Shown: positions 29,640 through 41,564 of the stretch, piece by piece
Layout: each line of letters starts with the position of its first letter
Numbering within the stretch: position 1 is the stretch's first letter
NCBI GenBank assembly: GCA_001310415.1
Contig: BAXE01000033.1
Span: 1 to 44,169 of the forward strand
DNA length: 44,169 nucleotides
Direction: 5' to 3'
DNA from: Enterovibrio sp. JCM 19048
Lineage (GTDB): Bacteria; Pseudomonadota; Gammaproteobacteria; Enterobacterales; Vibrionaceae
Program-made: the position numbers and the translations under genes
Notes under the pieces: model-generated
Told to the model about the DNA's origin: nothing
The model's database searches: none
Seen by the model: the letters and a program-made list of their open reading frames with translations, nothing else

Positions 29640-31599
29640 AGCGCTGGGTTTTACGTTTCACCGCCCGCGCCAGACTGGCGCGGGTTGCAAACACATCCAG
29701 CCGGTTCTTGGCACGGGTGATCCCGGTATAAACCAACTCGCGCGTCATGACAGGTGTTGGGGTTGGCGGCAATACCAGAATGGTGTGACCAAACTCCGAG
29801 CCTGGGATTTGTGTACCGTCATGGCAAACGCCGTCTGGTGCGCCGGGAGACGACTAGGCAGGAAGGTTTTTGACGAACCGTCTGCCATATCAAACACCAC
29901 CCTCAAACCCCCTTCCTGCGCCACTACAATCCCGATATCACCGTTGTACAAACCAAGACCATGATCGTTTTGCGTCACCATCACCGGCCGCCCGACATAA
30001 AACAGCTCTTCACCCGGTGCGATCAGCTTTTCGGCCGCCAGTGCTTTTTCAATCGCAATGTTAAGCCTTTTACCCCGAACGGGCCTTCCGCCAACGCGCA
30101 CAGTAACCGGACATCCCCAAACTTGCCCAGCACAGAGCGGTTATCGGCGCCGGCTTTCAGCGCAGTGAGGTAGTCCCGGTAACCCGACACGGCAAGCGCA
30201 ATGGCTTCAGAGTACACATCCGTATCCAGATCATGCAGCGCGATATCCTTAAAGCCACGCTGCAACACCCAGTCCAGCCCGGCAACATTGCTTCATTGAT
30301 CGATTTGGCGAGCTGGCCGATGCCAGACTGAGCATGGAAACGGTAACTCTTTTTCAGCAGACAGACGCCATCAGACACCCGTGATACCGAGTCATCTGCC
30401 GCCAGCGAAAAGCCGGTTAATGATGACAGCGTCGCCGTGCGCGGTGGGCTGTAACGTCCATCGGCGCCGAGACAGATATCCCCCAACACCGCGCCTGCTT
30501 CAACAGACGCTAATTGATCGCGATCCCCGAGTAGAATGACCCGTGCATGCTCAGGGAGTGCCGACAGCAAACGGGCCATTAAAGGCAGATCCACCATAGA
30601 GGCTTCATCCACCACCAAAATATCAAGGTGAAGCCTGTTGCCCTCATGGTGACGGAACTCAACCCGGTTTGGAATTGCCCCCAACAGGCGGTGGATGGTC
30701 GACGCCTGAACCGGGATTTTACCCCGAACTTCATCACTGACCGGCAAAGCCGCTACCGCATTGCCGATAGACTCTGTCAAGCGGTTGGCAGCCTTACCCG
30801 TGGGTGCCACCAGTTTGATATCAGGCCCGTTTGGTTTATCACTGCTTTGCACCAGTGCCGCCAGCAGTTTAGCAACCGTCGTGGTTTTACCGGTTCCCGG
30901 CCCACCGGAAACCACCGCAAAGCGGTAGCTGAGGGCGACAGCTGCGGCCACTTTCTGCCAGTTCAGCCGGGCATTGTCATGAACAAGCGATAAGATCTCT
31001 GCATCGCTGGCACCGTTTTCCAGAGCCGATTGCAGGGAAAGCAGGTCCACTTTCTCACTGTCAGTGATATCAAAAAAGTCCACCAGCTTGCCGGCTTTCT
31101 CGCGCTCATCCCAACCTGGGAACAGCTTTCGCAGCAAGGTGATATCTGGCTGGAAAAGCGCATCGAGAATTTCGCTGGCGTCAGAAACCATCGGAATTTC
31201 ATTGGTGCGTGAAACAATCTCCTGCGCAACCCGCTGTTCTGCCGCCCAGTAACGGTGAAGATAGAGCCGGGTTCCCGCCAGCACCATAGGTGTGGGTGAA
31301 CTGCCATCCCCGACAACTTCACTGCCCGCCACCAGCGATAAAGCGTTTTCAGGCTGCATGATGGCAGCCAATTTCATAGATTCTGCCGGTGCTAAATCGA
31401 ACAAGCGGGAAGCATCCAGCGCATTGAGATCCACACAGACATTACCCTTACCCAGTTCAAAGCTGACCAATGCCGCCCAACCCACAATCGGTGAACTTCC
31501 ATCGCCAACCTGCTCGGCGATAAAGCGGGCAAACTGACGGTCAATTGCACGGATGGCATTGCGTTTATACAGGGTTTGTAACCATTCACTCATCGCCAT
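29605..31599 (-). CDS. recD: Exonuclease V alpha subunit RecD (three frame breaks)
   Basis: RecD is the fast 5'-3' helicase of the RecBCD enzyme, which processes double-strand breaks and degrades foreign linear DNA. The stitched protein is about 665 residues: Walker A in [18 protein letters not shown] near residue 225, the Walker B region [32 protein letters not shown], and the C-terminal UvrD-like part [18 protein letters not shown] followed by [11 protein letters not shown]. Single-base losses occur near 29803, 30063 and 30287. The stop at 29605 follows frame restoration. The start at 31599 is close to the recB stop (31601), so recB-recD are coupled. Confidence 0.95.
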
Positions 31600-31600
31600 A

Positions 31601-34600
31601 TCAGCGCTCTCCGTCGGTAAACATGGCGTCGAGTCCATCCAGCAATTCAATGGATGGACGGGTGTAGAAAATGCCGTGACGAGTATCGGCCTCAATGCCA
31701 CGGACAAACAGGTAATAGACGCCGCCGAAATGACGCTCAGGGTCATAATCCGGCAGGCGCTGTTTCAGAAAACGGTGCAGAGCCAGTGAATAGATCTGGT
31801 ACTGGAAATCGTAGCGGTGATCGACCATCGCCTCTGCCAGAGCCGCTTCTGTGTAATCGGAAGGCGAATCGCCAAGGTAATTGGACTTCCAGTCGAGCAC
31901 GTAATATTTGCCCTGCCAGCAGAACACAAGGTCGATAAAGCCTTTCAGCATGCCGCTTGCAGTTTCAAAATTCAGCTCTCCCGCTTTGGCGGACAGTGCG
32001 TCATGCTCGCGGATAAGGCTATTGACCCTGGTTGCGTTGAGACGCGAGACCGGCATGACAAACTCCATCTCGGTAAGCCTTGCAGCTGCATCAATGTGTG
32101 CCAGTTTCATCCCTTCATCATTCAGCGACTGGGACACCACATCCGACAGCAGGGTCTGAAGAACAGGCACCCAAGCTTCATCGTAGTTTTCCAGCAGCAA
32201 CTGATGACGGATCATCGCCGCTACCTCTTCTGAGAACATTGACTGGTCAAACTCAACGTTTTCAAACAAGGTGTGGAGAAAAGTACCCGGTCTGGCACCT
32301 TTCGGAAAACGGAAGATAGACAGGACGTCTTCAGCGCTCTCCTCTACTTCAGGACTCTGTTCGCTGGCGGCATCAATATCAAATGCCGGCAGATCTGGCA
32401 GTGCACTGCCACTGTGTCCTTGTTTGACCAAACCGGAATAGCTGGTCAAGCGCCAGTCACGACGGATCTGCCCTGGAACTGTCGTGCACTCAAGGACGTT
32501 GATTCTTCCGTTGCGATGTCTAGCTTTCCGCTTTCAAGCGCTGGCGGCGGCAACATTTGCATTGCCATTGATGATGGTTCAATCAGTTTCTCGACAGCCG
32601 AGCGCAGCCCTGCGGTATCTGCCGCTTCTCCTTGTTGGATAAGGTAACCCAGTGCTGAGTGGTGCAGGCCAGTATCACCACCAGATTTGCGTCCCTCTTT
32701 CAACGGAGCTAGACCGATATAACAGCCGTAGACTGCACGGGTCAGTGCCACGTAAATCAGGCGCAGATCTTCTGCCAGACGCTCTTGATCCGCCTGTTCA
32801 ATCGCATGCTCTGTGTTGTTCAGTGACAATACCGGGCGGTGCGCTTCGTCATGGTAGAAAGGCCGGTTTGACGGGCGGTAGTTGCAGGCAAACGGCAGAA
32901 AGACCAGATCGTACTCTAAGCCTTTGGATTTGTGGATGGTGACGATTTGTACCAGATCGCGCTCCGACTCGAGACGCACCTGCTGCTCTTCGCTGTTGCC
33001 ATTCGGGTTGTCGATATGATCGGCCAGCCAGCGGATCAGTGCATGGTGGCTGTCCAGCGTTTGGCTTGCCTGTTGTAGCAATTCAGCAAGGTGCATCAAA
33101 TCTGTCAGGATACGCTCGCCGTTTTCTTCACACAGCAAGCGTTCCGCAATTTTGCGGCGCTGCATCATCTGGCGCAGCATCGGCATCACGCCACGGCTGA
33201 ACCAGACGGACTGATAAGTGGCAAACTCCACCACGGCCCGCTCCCACGCCTTTTCATCATGGTTGAGTTCATCGATATCTTTCGCCGTCAGCGCAAACAA
33301 GCCACTTGCCAACGCAGCGCGAAGTGCCCGCTCATTTTCCGGCATCAACACCGCCGCCAACAGCCGCTGCACATCCTGCGCCAAATGGCTTTCAAACACG
33401 CTGTCGCGGTTAGACAAATAAACCGACGCAATCCCCTGCCGCGCCAGCGCTTGTTTTACCCTGGCAGCTTCGCTACCGGTACGCACCAGAACCGCAATAT
33501 CCCCCGCCTGCACCTGTTTACATTTTTCGCCTTTGCAAAATACTGTCTGGCCGTTGGCAGATTCAGTCAGGATCTGGCGAATAGTGGTTGCCGTTGCCGC
33601 CGCCATTTGTACTTCATAGTCTGCGCGGGACACAGGCTCTTCGGCATCATCCAGCCAGAATGTCATGGCCGGCTGGGTGATACCATTTCGCTTCCAGTGA
33701 CGCAGCTCGGCGCCAGGCGCGTGGTCGACCGCATCGAACGGGATGTCGTCCTCGTAAATAAACGGCGCTTCAGCATGGCTGAACACCCGGTTTACCGCTG
33801 TCACCATCTCGGCAGTTGAACGCCAGTTGGTACCCAGGTTGTAGTGGTCAGTCACCTGGCGGCGTGCATGGATGTAGGTGAAGATATCTGCGCCACGGAA
33901 GGCGTAAATTGCCTGCTTGGGATCGCCGATCATAAACAGGCCACATTCCGGCGCGTCGTGGTAGATATCGCTGAAAATCTGGTATTGCTGCGGGTCAGTA
34001 TCCTGAAATTCGTCAATCATGCGACCGGGTAAAGCTCCCGGATCCGGCCAGCCAACAGGCCTTCACTGTCTTGGCGCAGTGCATGTGCCAATTGTGATAA
34101 CAGGTCGTCAAACGACAACCAGCCAAAGCGGCGTTTCTCCTGCGCAAGCAGTTCCCGCACCTGACGGATAGCATGGGCGGTTAATGCCTCTTTCAGTGAC
34201 GGCGGATTGGCGATCAGATCATCGATAGCTCAAACACCGAATGGGTCGGCACTTCGCCTTTTTTGGTTTTCTCACTTAACGTCGAAGCAGAGAACCGGTA
34301 GAGATTATCCGGCAGCTTGTAGCTTTGGGTTGGCTGCGCCGCCATATGGCGATCTCTTCCAGCCAGTTTGGCAAAGAGCGGGCGCTGTAGCTTCGCTTGT
34401 CGACACCGGAACTTTTGATGATCGCTTCCAAATCCGCCGCCGCGGCCAGCCATTTCGCTTTCACCTCATCAATACGCTCAAGGTGATGCTGATGGGCGTC
34501 TTCCAGTGAAGCCGGCATAACCGGTGCCTGAATATCCACCAGCGGCCCAGAGAGATATGTGCCAATGTCTGCCAACAGGCTTTGCGGCGCAGGCCAGTAG

Positions 34601-35150
34601 CCACGCACCACCCCGCAAGGGTCTTTGGCAAGGGGTAAAACTGGCGACGCCAGAAATCGGCCACTGCACGTTCACGCAGGGGGCTTTCGTCAGTAATAAA
34701 TTCGTTGGTAAACAGGCTACCGGATTCAAACGCATTCTGGGTCAGCATGCGCTGGCAGAAGCCGTGGATGGTATAGATAGCCGCTTCGTCCATTTGGCGC
34801 TCAGCCTGCAACAGGCGAAGCTCGGCCTGACGATGATCGCTTATTGCTGCAAGCAAAGGGGCTATCACCGGATCAGCACTTTCGCCGCGGCTAAAGGCCA
34901 GGCGCGCATCATGAATACGGGCACGGATACGGTCGCGCAACTCCTGCGTGGCCGCTTCGGTAAAAGTCACCACCAGAATTTTATCCACGCTTAGCGGTGT
35001 AGCATGGGCGCTTTCTTCCGTGCCGTGACCAAGCAACAGGCGAAGATAAAGACCGGCGATAGTAAAGGTCTTCCCTGTACCGGCAGACGCTTCAATCAAT
35101 CGCTGCCCGTGCAGCGGAAAAGTCATCGTTTCGAGGCGTTGGGTTGGCAT
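31601..35150 (-). CDS. recB: Exonuclease V beta subunit RecB (five frame breaks)
   Basis: RecB provides the 3'-5' helicase and the nuclease of RecBCD. The stitched protein is about 1185 residues. It has Walker A in RLIEASAGTGKTFTIAGLYLR near residue 16, MIDEFQDTDPQQYQIF (motif II), TIHKSKGLEYDLVFLPF, ALTRAVYGCYIG, and the C-terminal nuclease domain with GFIDLVFCWQGKYYVLDWKSN, holding the catalytic DxK. Single-base losses lie near 34613, 34345, 34230, 34021 and 32478. ATG 35150 gives an N-terminus matching E. coli RecB. recC lies 116 bp upstream; the protease gene that separates recC and recB in E. coli (ptrA) is absent. The density of breaks argues for poor sequence quality, not decay. Confidence 0.95.
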
Positions 35151-35266
35151 AGGTTATTCGCTCGCTGTACAGGTAATTTTTATTGTTATCTGCGTGACGG
35201 GTTGGCGATGAAAAATCATCTCTCCGACATATGTGGTAGTGGTGTTGTCCCGCTTCAGGCGCCTGT

Positions 35267-38200
35267 TCATTCCGGTGACTCCTCAGCCAACAAGGCAGGT
35301 AACAGCACTGCCTGTCCAAGCGCCAGCACATTCTCCATCAAACGGTCATCAGCGTGAGGCCATACACGGGCAACGTAGGCATTCTCGCCTTCGCCGTTGG
35401 TCATATAGCCACCGTTAAAGGCGACATACATTTTACTGAATGCCTTTTCTAGCGTACTGGCGTCATCCATCCAGTTGCCTTTCTTATCCAGACAGGCAGC
35501 AATCCCAGCCATCGCTGTATCCGGCAGGTAGGCCAAAGGTTTGTCCATACCTTCAAAGTACAGGTTCAGGTAGTCCGAAAGTCGTGAGATGGCTTCATCT
35601 GCCGCAACCGGCAACCATACGACCTCTTCATCAATACCGATAAAACGTGTCGGGATAACCTCACCCGCTGCACATTGGCAGAGGTGATCAATCCAGCTGC
35701 CAGCCTGTCTTTAGCGCGTACCTTACCGCTTCGGTACAGCAGGCGGCCATCACGGTAGCGATCATCCAGCCACCCCTGCAGCGAAACTTCGCCGTACCGG
35801 GTTGGGATCCGCAGGTTGATTTCCTGTGGCACCCGCTTGGCCTCGAGACAAGGTTTGAGTTTCGTGTACTGGGCGAGGATGGCACTTTGCTCGGCTTCCA
35901 GCGCCAGCTCACCAAAATGGCTCAGTGGCAAACTGCCACTGGCTTTCTGGCGTTGGAAAAATGCGGACAGCGACGCTTCATCGTCACCCTGATTAATCAC
36001 ATGGGTAAGCAAGGCATCGCGCAGTTGATAGCGGTTGAGATTGTCCAATGCAAATGGCTCTGCATCTTCCATGGCACCGTCGCTGGCTTCAAACACCACC
36101 TTGAGACGGCGGTTAAAGAAATACTGCACCGGCATTCGCCAGAAGCGCTGAAGCTCTGCCAGCTCCAGCACGTTGCTTTGGGTATCTGACTCCGTCGACA
36201 GGGCATCATCCCCGAAAAACGGCAGAGCCAGCTCACCTTCTCCACGCGCAGCAGGCAACCATTCGGCGGCGTAGCTTTGACGACCTTCAGTAAATGCCAA
36301 CTTACTGAATGGCACCAACGGATGGTGATGAATGAGATGCGAAAGGAGCTTTTCGCCGGATTCGTGCTCCGGCAACCGCTCATCCCCTGCCAGACAATAG
36401 CCCTGACGGCAATAGTCGAGCAGCTCAGTGACCAGCACTGATGGCACTTTCACAGAGTTATCCTGCACCGAGCGCCCCACGTAGCTGATGTAAAGGCGTT
36501 GCTGCGCAGATTGCAGGGCTTCGAGGAACAGGTAACGGTCATCATCGGCGGGAGCGATCCCCGCACGGCCGCGGCCGCGGCCAGCCATTAAATCAAACCC
36601 GACGGGGGCAATGGTACGCGGATAGTCGCCATCGTTCATGCCCAGCAGGCAGACTACCTGGAACGGGATCGAGCGCATTGGCATCAAGGTACAGAAGTTA
36701 ACCTGCCCGGCAAGGAAACGCTGGCTGACGCGCTCGCCACCCATTTTTTCACTGAGGTAATCACGCACTATGGTCAGCGGCAGGGGCTGGCTGAATCCGG
36801 CATCGTCCAGTTGGGTCAGCCAGTTATCCAGTTGGCTACGGATAAGTTGACCGGCAAGCTCTTCCCCGGTATCCAGGTCAAACAACTCTGTAAACAATGT
36901 GGTCAGGGTTTGTACCCATTGCTCGCCATTTTGAGCAAGGTTGAGTGACGCCTGCGCATCAATCAATACCCGGAAGAATTCCCCGAGTTTTCCGGCTAAA
37001 TCGGCTTCCAGCCCCTGCACCTCGTCGTAGGCCAAAACATCGTTGTACAAGCCTGCCTCACTTGGCATGGCATAGCCCAGCAACATACGGTTAAGACCAA
37101 ACAACCAGGTATTCTGGTGCTGCTCTGGCAGCGAGAAATGGGCTGCTGTACTGTCATCCAGCCCCCAGCGGATGCCCGCTTCCTCTACCCAGAACTTCAC
37201 TTTTTCAAACTGGCGGGTATCGAGACCAAACTTCGAAGTACTGCCGGTACTTCCAGTATTTCCAACAGCTCCGCTGCGCTGCAACGGCTATCAGGCAGAC
37301 TCAGCAGGCGCAAAAATGTGGTCAGTACCGGGCTTTCCTGATCGGCGGTACGGTCAGAAATCGAGAACGGGATATAGCGTTCACCCGGCGCATTGCCAAA
37401 CACCGCCTGGATAGCCGGGCTGTAGGCATTGATGTCTGCCACCATCACAATGATGTCGCGCGGTGTGAGGTTTGGGTCAGCTTCGAGCATCTCCAGCAAT
37501 CTGTCGTGCAACACTTCCACTTCACGCATCGGGCTATGGCAAACTTCGACGGTTAGCGAATGGTCATCGTGCTCAACCGCCAGTTTGCTTTCGCTGGTCA
37601 GTGTTTCCTGCAAGTTGCCCGGTTCGACTAAATCCAGGATATCGGCCTGAATATGATGCAGCAGCGAATCGCGCGGTATATCAACAAAACCCTGATCGAC
37701 TTCGTTACATTGAAGCTCTGAAATCAGCAGCAGGTTGTCCCGTCCCAGCTTACCCATCGACGCCAGTAAACTGTTACCCACTTCTGCGCTGTCGTCCTCT
37801 GCCATTAACGGCAAGGCAAATTGCGCGGGTTCATCAGCACTTGCCACCCGCGTAACACGGGACTCCATGCTGGCGGCACGTTTGGCCAGATAGCGTTTGT
37901 CGCGGATATCTCCCCAGTAATAACGGCAAGGGTTGGTAAACAGGTAATGGACATCAATGTGTTCACCAAGCGCCTTCAGGCATCCATGTAGCGCGGGGGC
38001 AACGCAGATATACCGAAAACAAACACGCGTTCAATATGGGCCAGCCTTCCGGCTTGGCACTCTGCACGCTCAGGGCATCAATAAACTCTTCGTAAAGGTT
38101 CGCCCTGTGAAACGGTGACTGACCTAACGACAGGGTGTAATCATACAGCGCCTGCCAAAGGGCTGGCTGCCAGCCGCTTTCATCGCCTAGCTCGGGCACA

Positions 38201-38660
38201 GGCTGTTGCCTTCCCAGGCTTTAATCCACTCTGGGCGGTAAACCAAATACTGGTCGTAAATATCCGCTATTTTACCGGCCAATTGATACAGTTTTTGATT
38301 GTCGGTGTCGTTTTCAAGGTAACGGCGCAGGGTATCAAACGCCGGCTCGCTGAGCTTTTCCGGCAACACTTCCATTAACTTCCATGTCATGGCTTCTTTA
38401 TTGAAGAAGCTGCGCTGCGGCACATCGTCCAGAATATGGGTGAACATTTGCCAGATAAACGTCGCAGGAAGCGGAAATTCAACATTGGCAACAATGCCCT
38501 GCTCTTTGGCCATTTCCAGCTTCAGCCACTGCGCCATGCCTGGACTCTGTACCAGGATGATTTCTTTTTGAAACGGATTAGCCAAAGGCTGCTGTTGGAT
38601 AATGGCGACAAGCAGGCTTTTCAGCAGATCGAGTTGATTGGAGTGATAGACGGTGAACAC
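35267..38660 (-). CDS. recC: Exonuclease V gamma subunit RecC (five frame breaks)
   Basis: RecC is the Chi-recognising subunit that holds RecB and RecD together. The stitched protein is about 1133 residues. Family landmarks are FTVYHSNQLDLLKSLL at the N-terminus, ILVQSPGMAQWLKLEMA, FPLPATFIWQMF, YDQYLVYRPEWI, RDIIVMVADINAYSPAIQAV, MRSIPFQVVCLLGMNDGDYPR and FLEALQSAQQRLYISYVGRS. The start is taken as GTG 38660 because E. coli RecC begins just before its VYHSN motif; an upstream in-frame ATG (38720) is less likely. Frame breaks by one lost base lie near 38205, 37980, 37890, 37260 and 35600. Confidence 0.94.
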
Positions 38661-38741
38661 GGGAGAGACTCTTGATGTCGACGATAAAGCGATTGTGGCG
38701 GAATGGTCTCCAGAGTGCAATTTCAGGCGGTTAGAAATGAC

Positions 38742-38763
38742 AGCGCCTGCACAAGGCAGGCGC
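38742..38763. terminator. GC hairpin after the TDT transporter gene
   Basis: GCGCCTGC-ACAAG-GCAGGCGC forms a strong hairpin 9 bp beyond the transporter stop. The T-run on the minus strand is poor, so it may be a weak terminator or an mRNA-stabilising hairpin. Confidence 0.5.
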
Positions 38764-38771
38764 TTTATCCA

Positions 38772-39726
38772 TCAGGCAGTTGCAGGTTGTTTGAACTGCA
38801 GGGAAATGAAGCGGCGGTAATGCATTGCCACAAAACCTACCACCAGGGTTGCCACAATCAGTTCCACGTATGCCAACACTGAAATCTGCTCAACATACTG
38901 GGAAGCAACACCAACTGATGCCATCCAGTGTGCTGTCTTATACAGCGCAGTTGCACCAATGACCATCGGGAACGTAAAAGCTGCAAAGCCAGGAGAAAAC
39001 GGCAAACGCATCAGACGGACGAACGAGACATAGATAATAAATGTCATCAGCACTGCGATACCAAACAGCAAAGCGACGATCACAGGCGATGGCGATTGAG
39101 TCACGGTCAGGTAACCGGCCAGCGACAGACTGGCTGGCGCCGCCAGAATAGCGATCGTTGGTTTAGCTGCATCTGGCACTTCGCTACAGAAAATCAGGCG
39201 ATACAGCATCATTGGCAGCAAAATCGCGTAGGCAATCATACCAAAATAGAGCACGGCTTCTGCCACCGGGCGCAAAGCAGGCGTACCAGGGAATGCCACG
39301 TCAGCAACAATCAACTACTGGGGGTACGAACCAGCTCGGTACCATATGGGTAATATCGAAATCTTTTGCACGGTGATAGCTGAAAGAAATCAGGAACGCG
39401 ACATGCGCCATCACCGCCGCCAACCAAAGTGCATTACCCATTGCCGGCGAAACCTTGTAGACGCTGTTAGAGACAATCATGACGCCCATTGCAAAGGTCG
39501 GTACCACACTACCCACAACTGGATGTTTCAGATCGTTCCAAAGCCCTTGAGGACTGAGCATAAACTTCAGCGCAATCAGAAGCAGCATTACACCACCGAT
39601 CACAGCACCCAGTGTTTGCGCGCTGCCACCAAAGTTGCCCGCGTTTTCCCAGCTCCATCCAAGGCTTGCGATTGCCAGCGCCAAGCCGGCCATCGGGGTG
39701 GGAAGTAAATTCAGTCGTCTACGCAT
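38772..39726 (-). CDS. TDT-family transporter (TehA/SLAC1/Ssu1-like), one frame break
   Basis: An inner-membrane protein of about 318 residues with around ten hydrophobic helices, such as PTPMAGLALAIASLGW at the N-terminus, GSVVPTFAMGVMIVS, and SPGFAAFTFPMVIGATALY near the C-terminus. This is the layout of the tellurite-resistance/dicarboxylate transporter (TDT) family, which includes TehA, plant SLAC1 and the yeast sulfite exporter Ssu1. The frame shifts near 39312 (+1 or -2) within the conserved segment FVPPV..IVADVAFP. The start is ATG 39726 (MRRRLNLLPTP). It is divergent from a YeiE-like LysR gene with 165 bp between, so that regulator probably controls it. Sulfite export is a reasonable but unproven role. 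Confidence 0.88.
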
Positions 39727-39813
39727 CGCTCTGTCACATCTTTAGAAGTAAAACACATAATTTATGATAGAACGGCATTAGAATTTAGTATATCTGAATC
39801 TTTTTAAACCACC

Positions 39814-39830
39814 GTTAAGTTATACTTAAC
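39814..39830. promoter_or_regulatory. Candidate LysR operator (perfect dyad)
   Basis: GTTAAGT-TAT-ACTTAAC is a perfect 17-bp palindrome containing a T-N11-A core. It lies 62 bp before the LysR start codon and 88 bp from the divergent transporter start. Position and form fit a LysR-type binding site controlling both genes; this is inferred, not shown. Confidence 0.6.
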
Positions 39831-39891
39831 AAAAAACTTCCTTACATTTCAGCCACACCAGAAATTCACGTCGCAAACATAGGAACGCAAT

Positions 39892-40800
39892 ATGTCCGTT
39901 TCACTTCGTCAACTTCAGGTTTTCGTCGCCGTCGCGCAGGAAAAGACCATCACTGCGGCTTCTACGTTGCTATATCTGTCTAAACCGGCGGTCAGCATGG
40001 CGTTAACAGAATTGGAGAACCAGCTTGGTCATAAGCTGTTCGAGCGGGTGAACAACAGGTTGGTGATCAACGAGCATGGAAGCCGTCTCTTGCCACTGGC
40101 CGATGAACTCTTGATGCGAAGCGATGAGATCATGACGGTGTTGGATACGACCAACGAACTGATCGGTCAGTTGAACATCGGTGCCAGCGATACAATTGGC
40201 AACCAACTGGTGCCCTTTTTACTGCGGGATTTTCGCGCTGACTCCGGTCACACCCAGCAGACGCTCATTGTCTCCAACAGTCAAGCTATTATTGATGCTA
40301 TCCTCGCCTTCGAACTTGATATAGGTTTCATTGAGGGGTTAGGGGAAATCCGCCACCAGTTGGGACACTCTGATCTTGCGATGCAACCTTGGCTAAGTGA
40401 TGAAATGTGTATTGCCTGCGCGATCGATCATCCTCTGACGCAACCAGGCAGCCTGACTCTGTTTGATTTGGAAAACCATAACTGGATTTTACGCGAATCA
40501 GGCTCAGGAACCCGGGAGCATTTCCTTTCGCGGCTTGCACCGCGGCTGGAACATTGGAATATCGCTTTTGAGCTTCGCACTACTGAGGCGATCATTAACT
40601 GTGCCTCCGCTGGACTTGGGTTAGCCTATCTGTCGAAACTGGCAGCACGTCATGCCGTTGCCAATAACAGATTGAAACTTCTCGAAGTACCACTGGATTT
40701 GCGACGCCAATACTGGACGGTGCGCCATAAGGACAAGCACCAGTCCCCACTGATGACGCGCTTCGACAGCTTTGCATCCCAATGGCAACTACGCGACTAA
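39892..40800 (+). CDS. LysR-family regulator, YeiE-like
   Basis: A 302-residue LysR regulator beginning MSVSLRQLQVFVAVAQEKTI. The helix-turn-helix is ITAASTLLYLSKPAVSMALTEL. The effector domain has IGASDTIGNQLVPFLLRDF, LDIGFIEG, and ILRESGSGTREHF with STAGLGLAYLS-like ending (CASAGLGLAYLSKLAARH). These segments follow E. coli YeiE closely; YeiE is reported to sense sulfite. It is divergent from a TDT-family transporter with a perfect palindrome between them, a usual arrangement of a LysR gene and its target. The frame is intact. Its end overlaps the convergent glycosylase gene by 4 bp. Confidence 0.9.
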   Translation: MSVSLRQLQVFVAVAQEKTITAASTLLYLSKPAVSMALTELENQLGHKLFERVNNRLVINEHGSRLLPLADELLMRSDEIMTVLDTTNELIGQLNIGASDTIGNQLVPFLLRDFRADSGHTQQTLIVSNSQAIIDAILAFELDIGFIEGLGEIRHQLGHSDLAMQPWLSDEMCIACAIDHPLTQPGSLTLFDLENHNWILRESGSGTREHFLSRLAPRLEHWNIAFELRTTEAIINCASAGLGLAYLSKLAARHAVANNRLKLLEVPLDLRRQYWTVRHKDKHQSPLMTRFDSFASQWQLRD

Positions 40801-41483
40801 ACCCGATTGTCACCCACACTGTAGGCGATGATCTGACTTATCTGGCATAGCGGCCGTCCACTTTCCGCCTGCCAGTGGTTAAAGGCTTCTTGCGCAGCCT
40901 GAAGGGATTTTCGGGTATCGCGGCCACCATCAATGATCTGGTGAGCCCGCAAGTAACCCTCCACGTCGCCAGATAGAATAAAAGTATCTTTTCCCATCAT
41001 ACGCAGAGAATACGGTCCCGTATTCCCACCTAACCGGCTGCCATGCTTTTTAAGGTAAGCCCACAAGCCAATAATGTCAGACTCTGGCCAATCAGCTATA
41101 AACCGGGAAAAGCTGCCGTGTTGTTTAGCGGCACGTTGAATCATTTGAGCGTTGTGAGGAATGGTCATCACCTTGCCGAGGTGTCGGATGATTGCTGGGT
41201 TGGTTGCTTTTTCTTCCCACATTTCCGGAGGCACCAGGCACATTTTCTCTATGTCAAAGCCCCAAAACACCTCTTCAAATCCTGGCCATTTATTTCTAAC
41301 CACCTGCCAGTTCATACCCGACTGGAAAATCTTCTGGCTGAACATTGCCAGCCAACGGTCATCCGGGATCCCGATTAAGTCCTGCTGACCAAGTGGATGT
41401 GACAAGCGTTGTTCCAATGCACTATTGCTTCCTTTGCGCGTCGCCGCCCGGTGATAAATATCTGAAAATTTTTCCAATGCCAT
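40797..41483 (-). CDS. DNA-3-methyladenine glycosylase I family protein
   Basis: A 228-residue protein of the Tag-type family, which removes 3-methyladenine from alkylated DNA by base excision. Seen are MALEKFSDIYHRAATRKG, the MFSQKIFQSGMNWQVVRNKWPGF region corresponding to Tag's substrate-pocket helix, FWGFDIEKM and NPAIIRHLGKVMTIPHNAQM. It lacks the zinc-binding N-terminal Cys-His motif and C-terminal histidines of canonical E. coli Tag, so it belongs to a more distant subgroup; specificity could differ. ATG 41483 is preferred over a GTG 12 bases earlier. It is divergent from yebG with a LexA-like box between them, so DNA-damage control is plausible. Confidence 0.82.
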   Translation of the reverse strand: MALEKFSDIYHRAATRKGSNSALEQRLSHPLGQQDLIGIPDDRWLAMFSQKIFQSGMNWQVVRNKWPGFEEVFWGFDIEKMCLVPPEMWEEKATNPAIIRHLGKVMTIPHNAQMIQRAAKQHGSFSRFIADWPESDIIGLWAYLKKHGSRLGGNTGPYSLRMMGKDTFILSGDVEGYLRAHQIIDGGRDTRKSLQAAQEAFNHWQAESGRPLCQISQIIAYSVGDNRV

Positions 41484-41524
41484 CACAGTAATCACGGTTA
41501 AACTAGACAGGTGTTTTTACTTTA

Positions 41525-41540
41525 CTGTATAAACAGACAG
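41525..41540. promoter_or_regulatory. LexA-type SOS box between the glycosylase gene and yebG
   Basis: CTGTATAAACAGACAG has the CTG-N10-CAG core of gammaproteobacterial LexA operators, with the first half (CTGTATA) typical. It lies 25-40 bp upstream of yebG, a known SOS gene, and 42 bp upstream of the divergent glycosylase start. Confidence 0.82.
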
Positions 41541-41564
41541 TAAACAAATTAAGAGAGGTTAACC

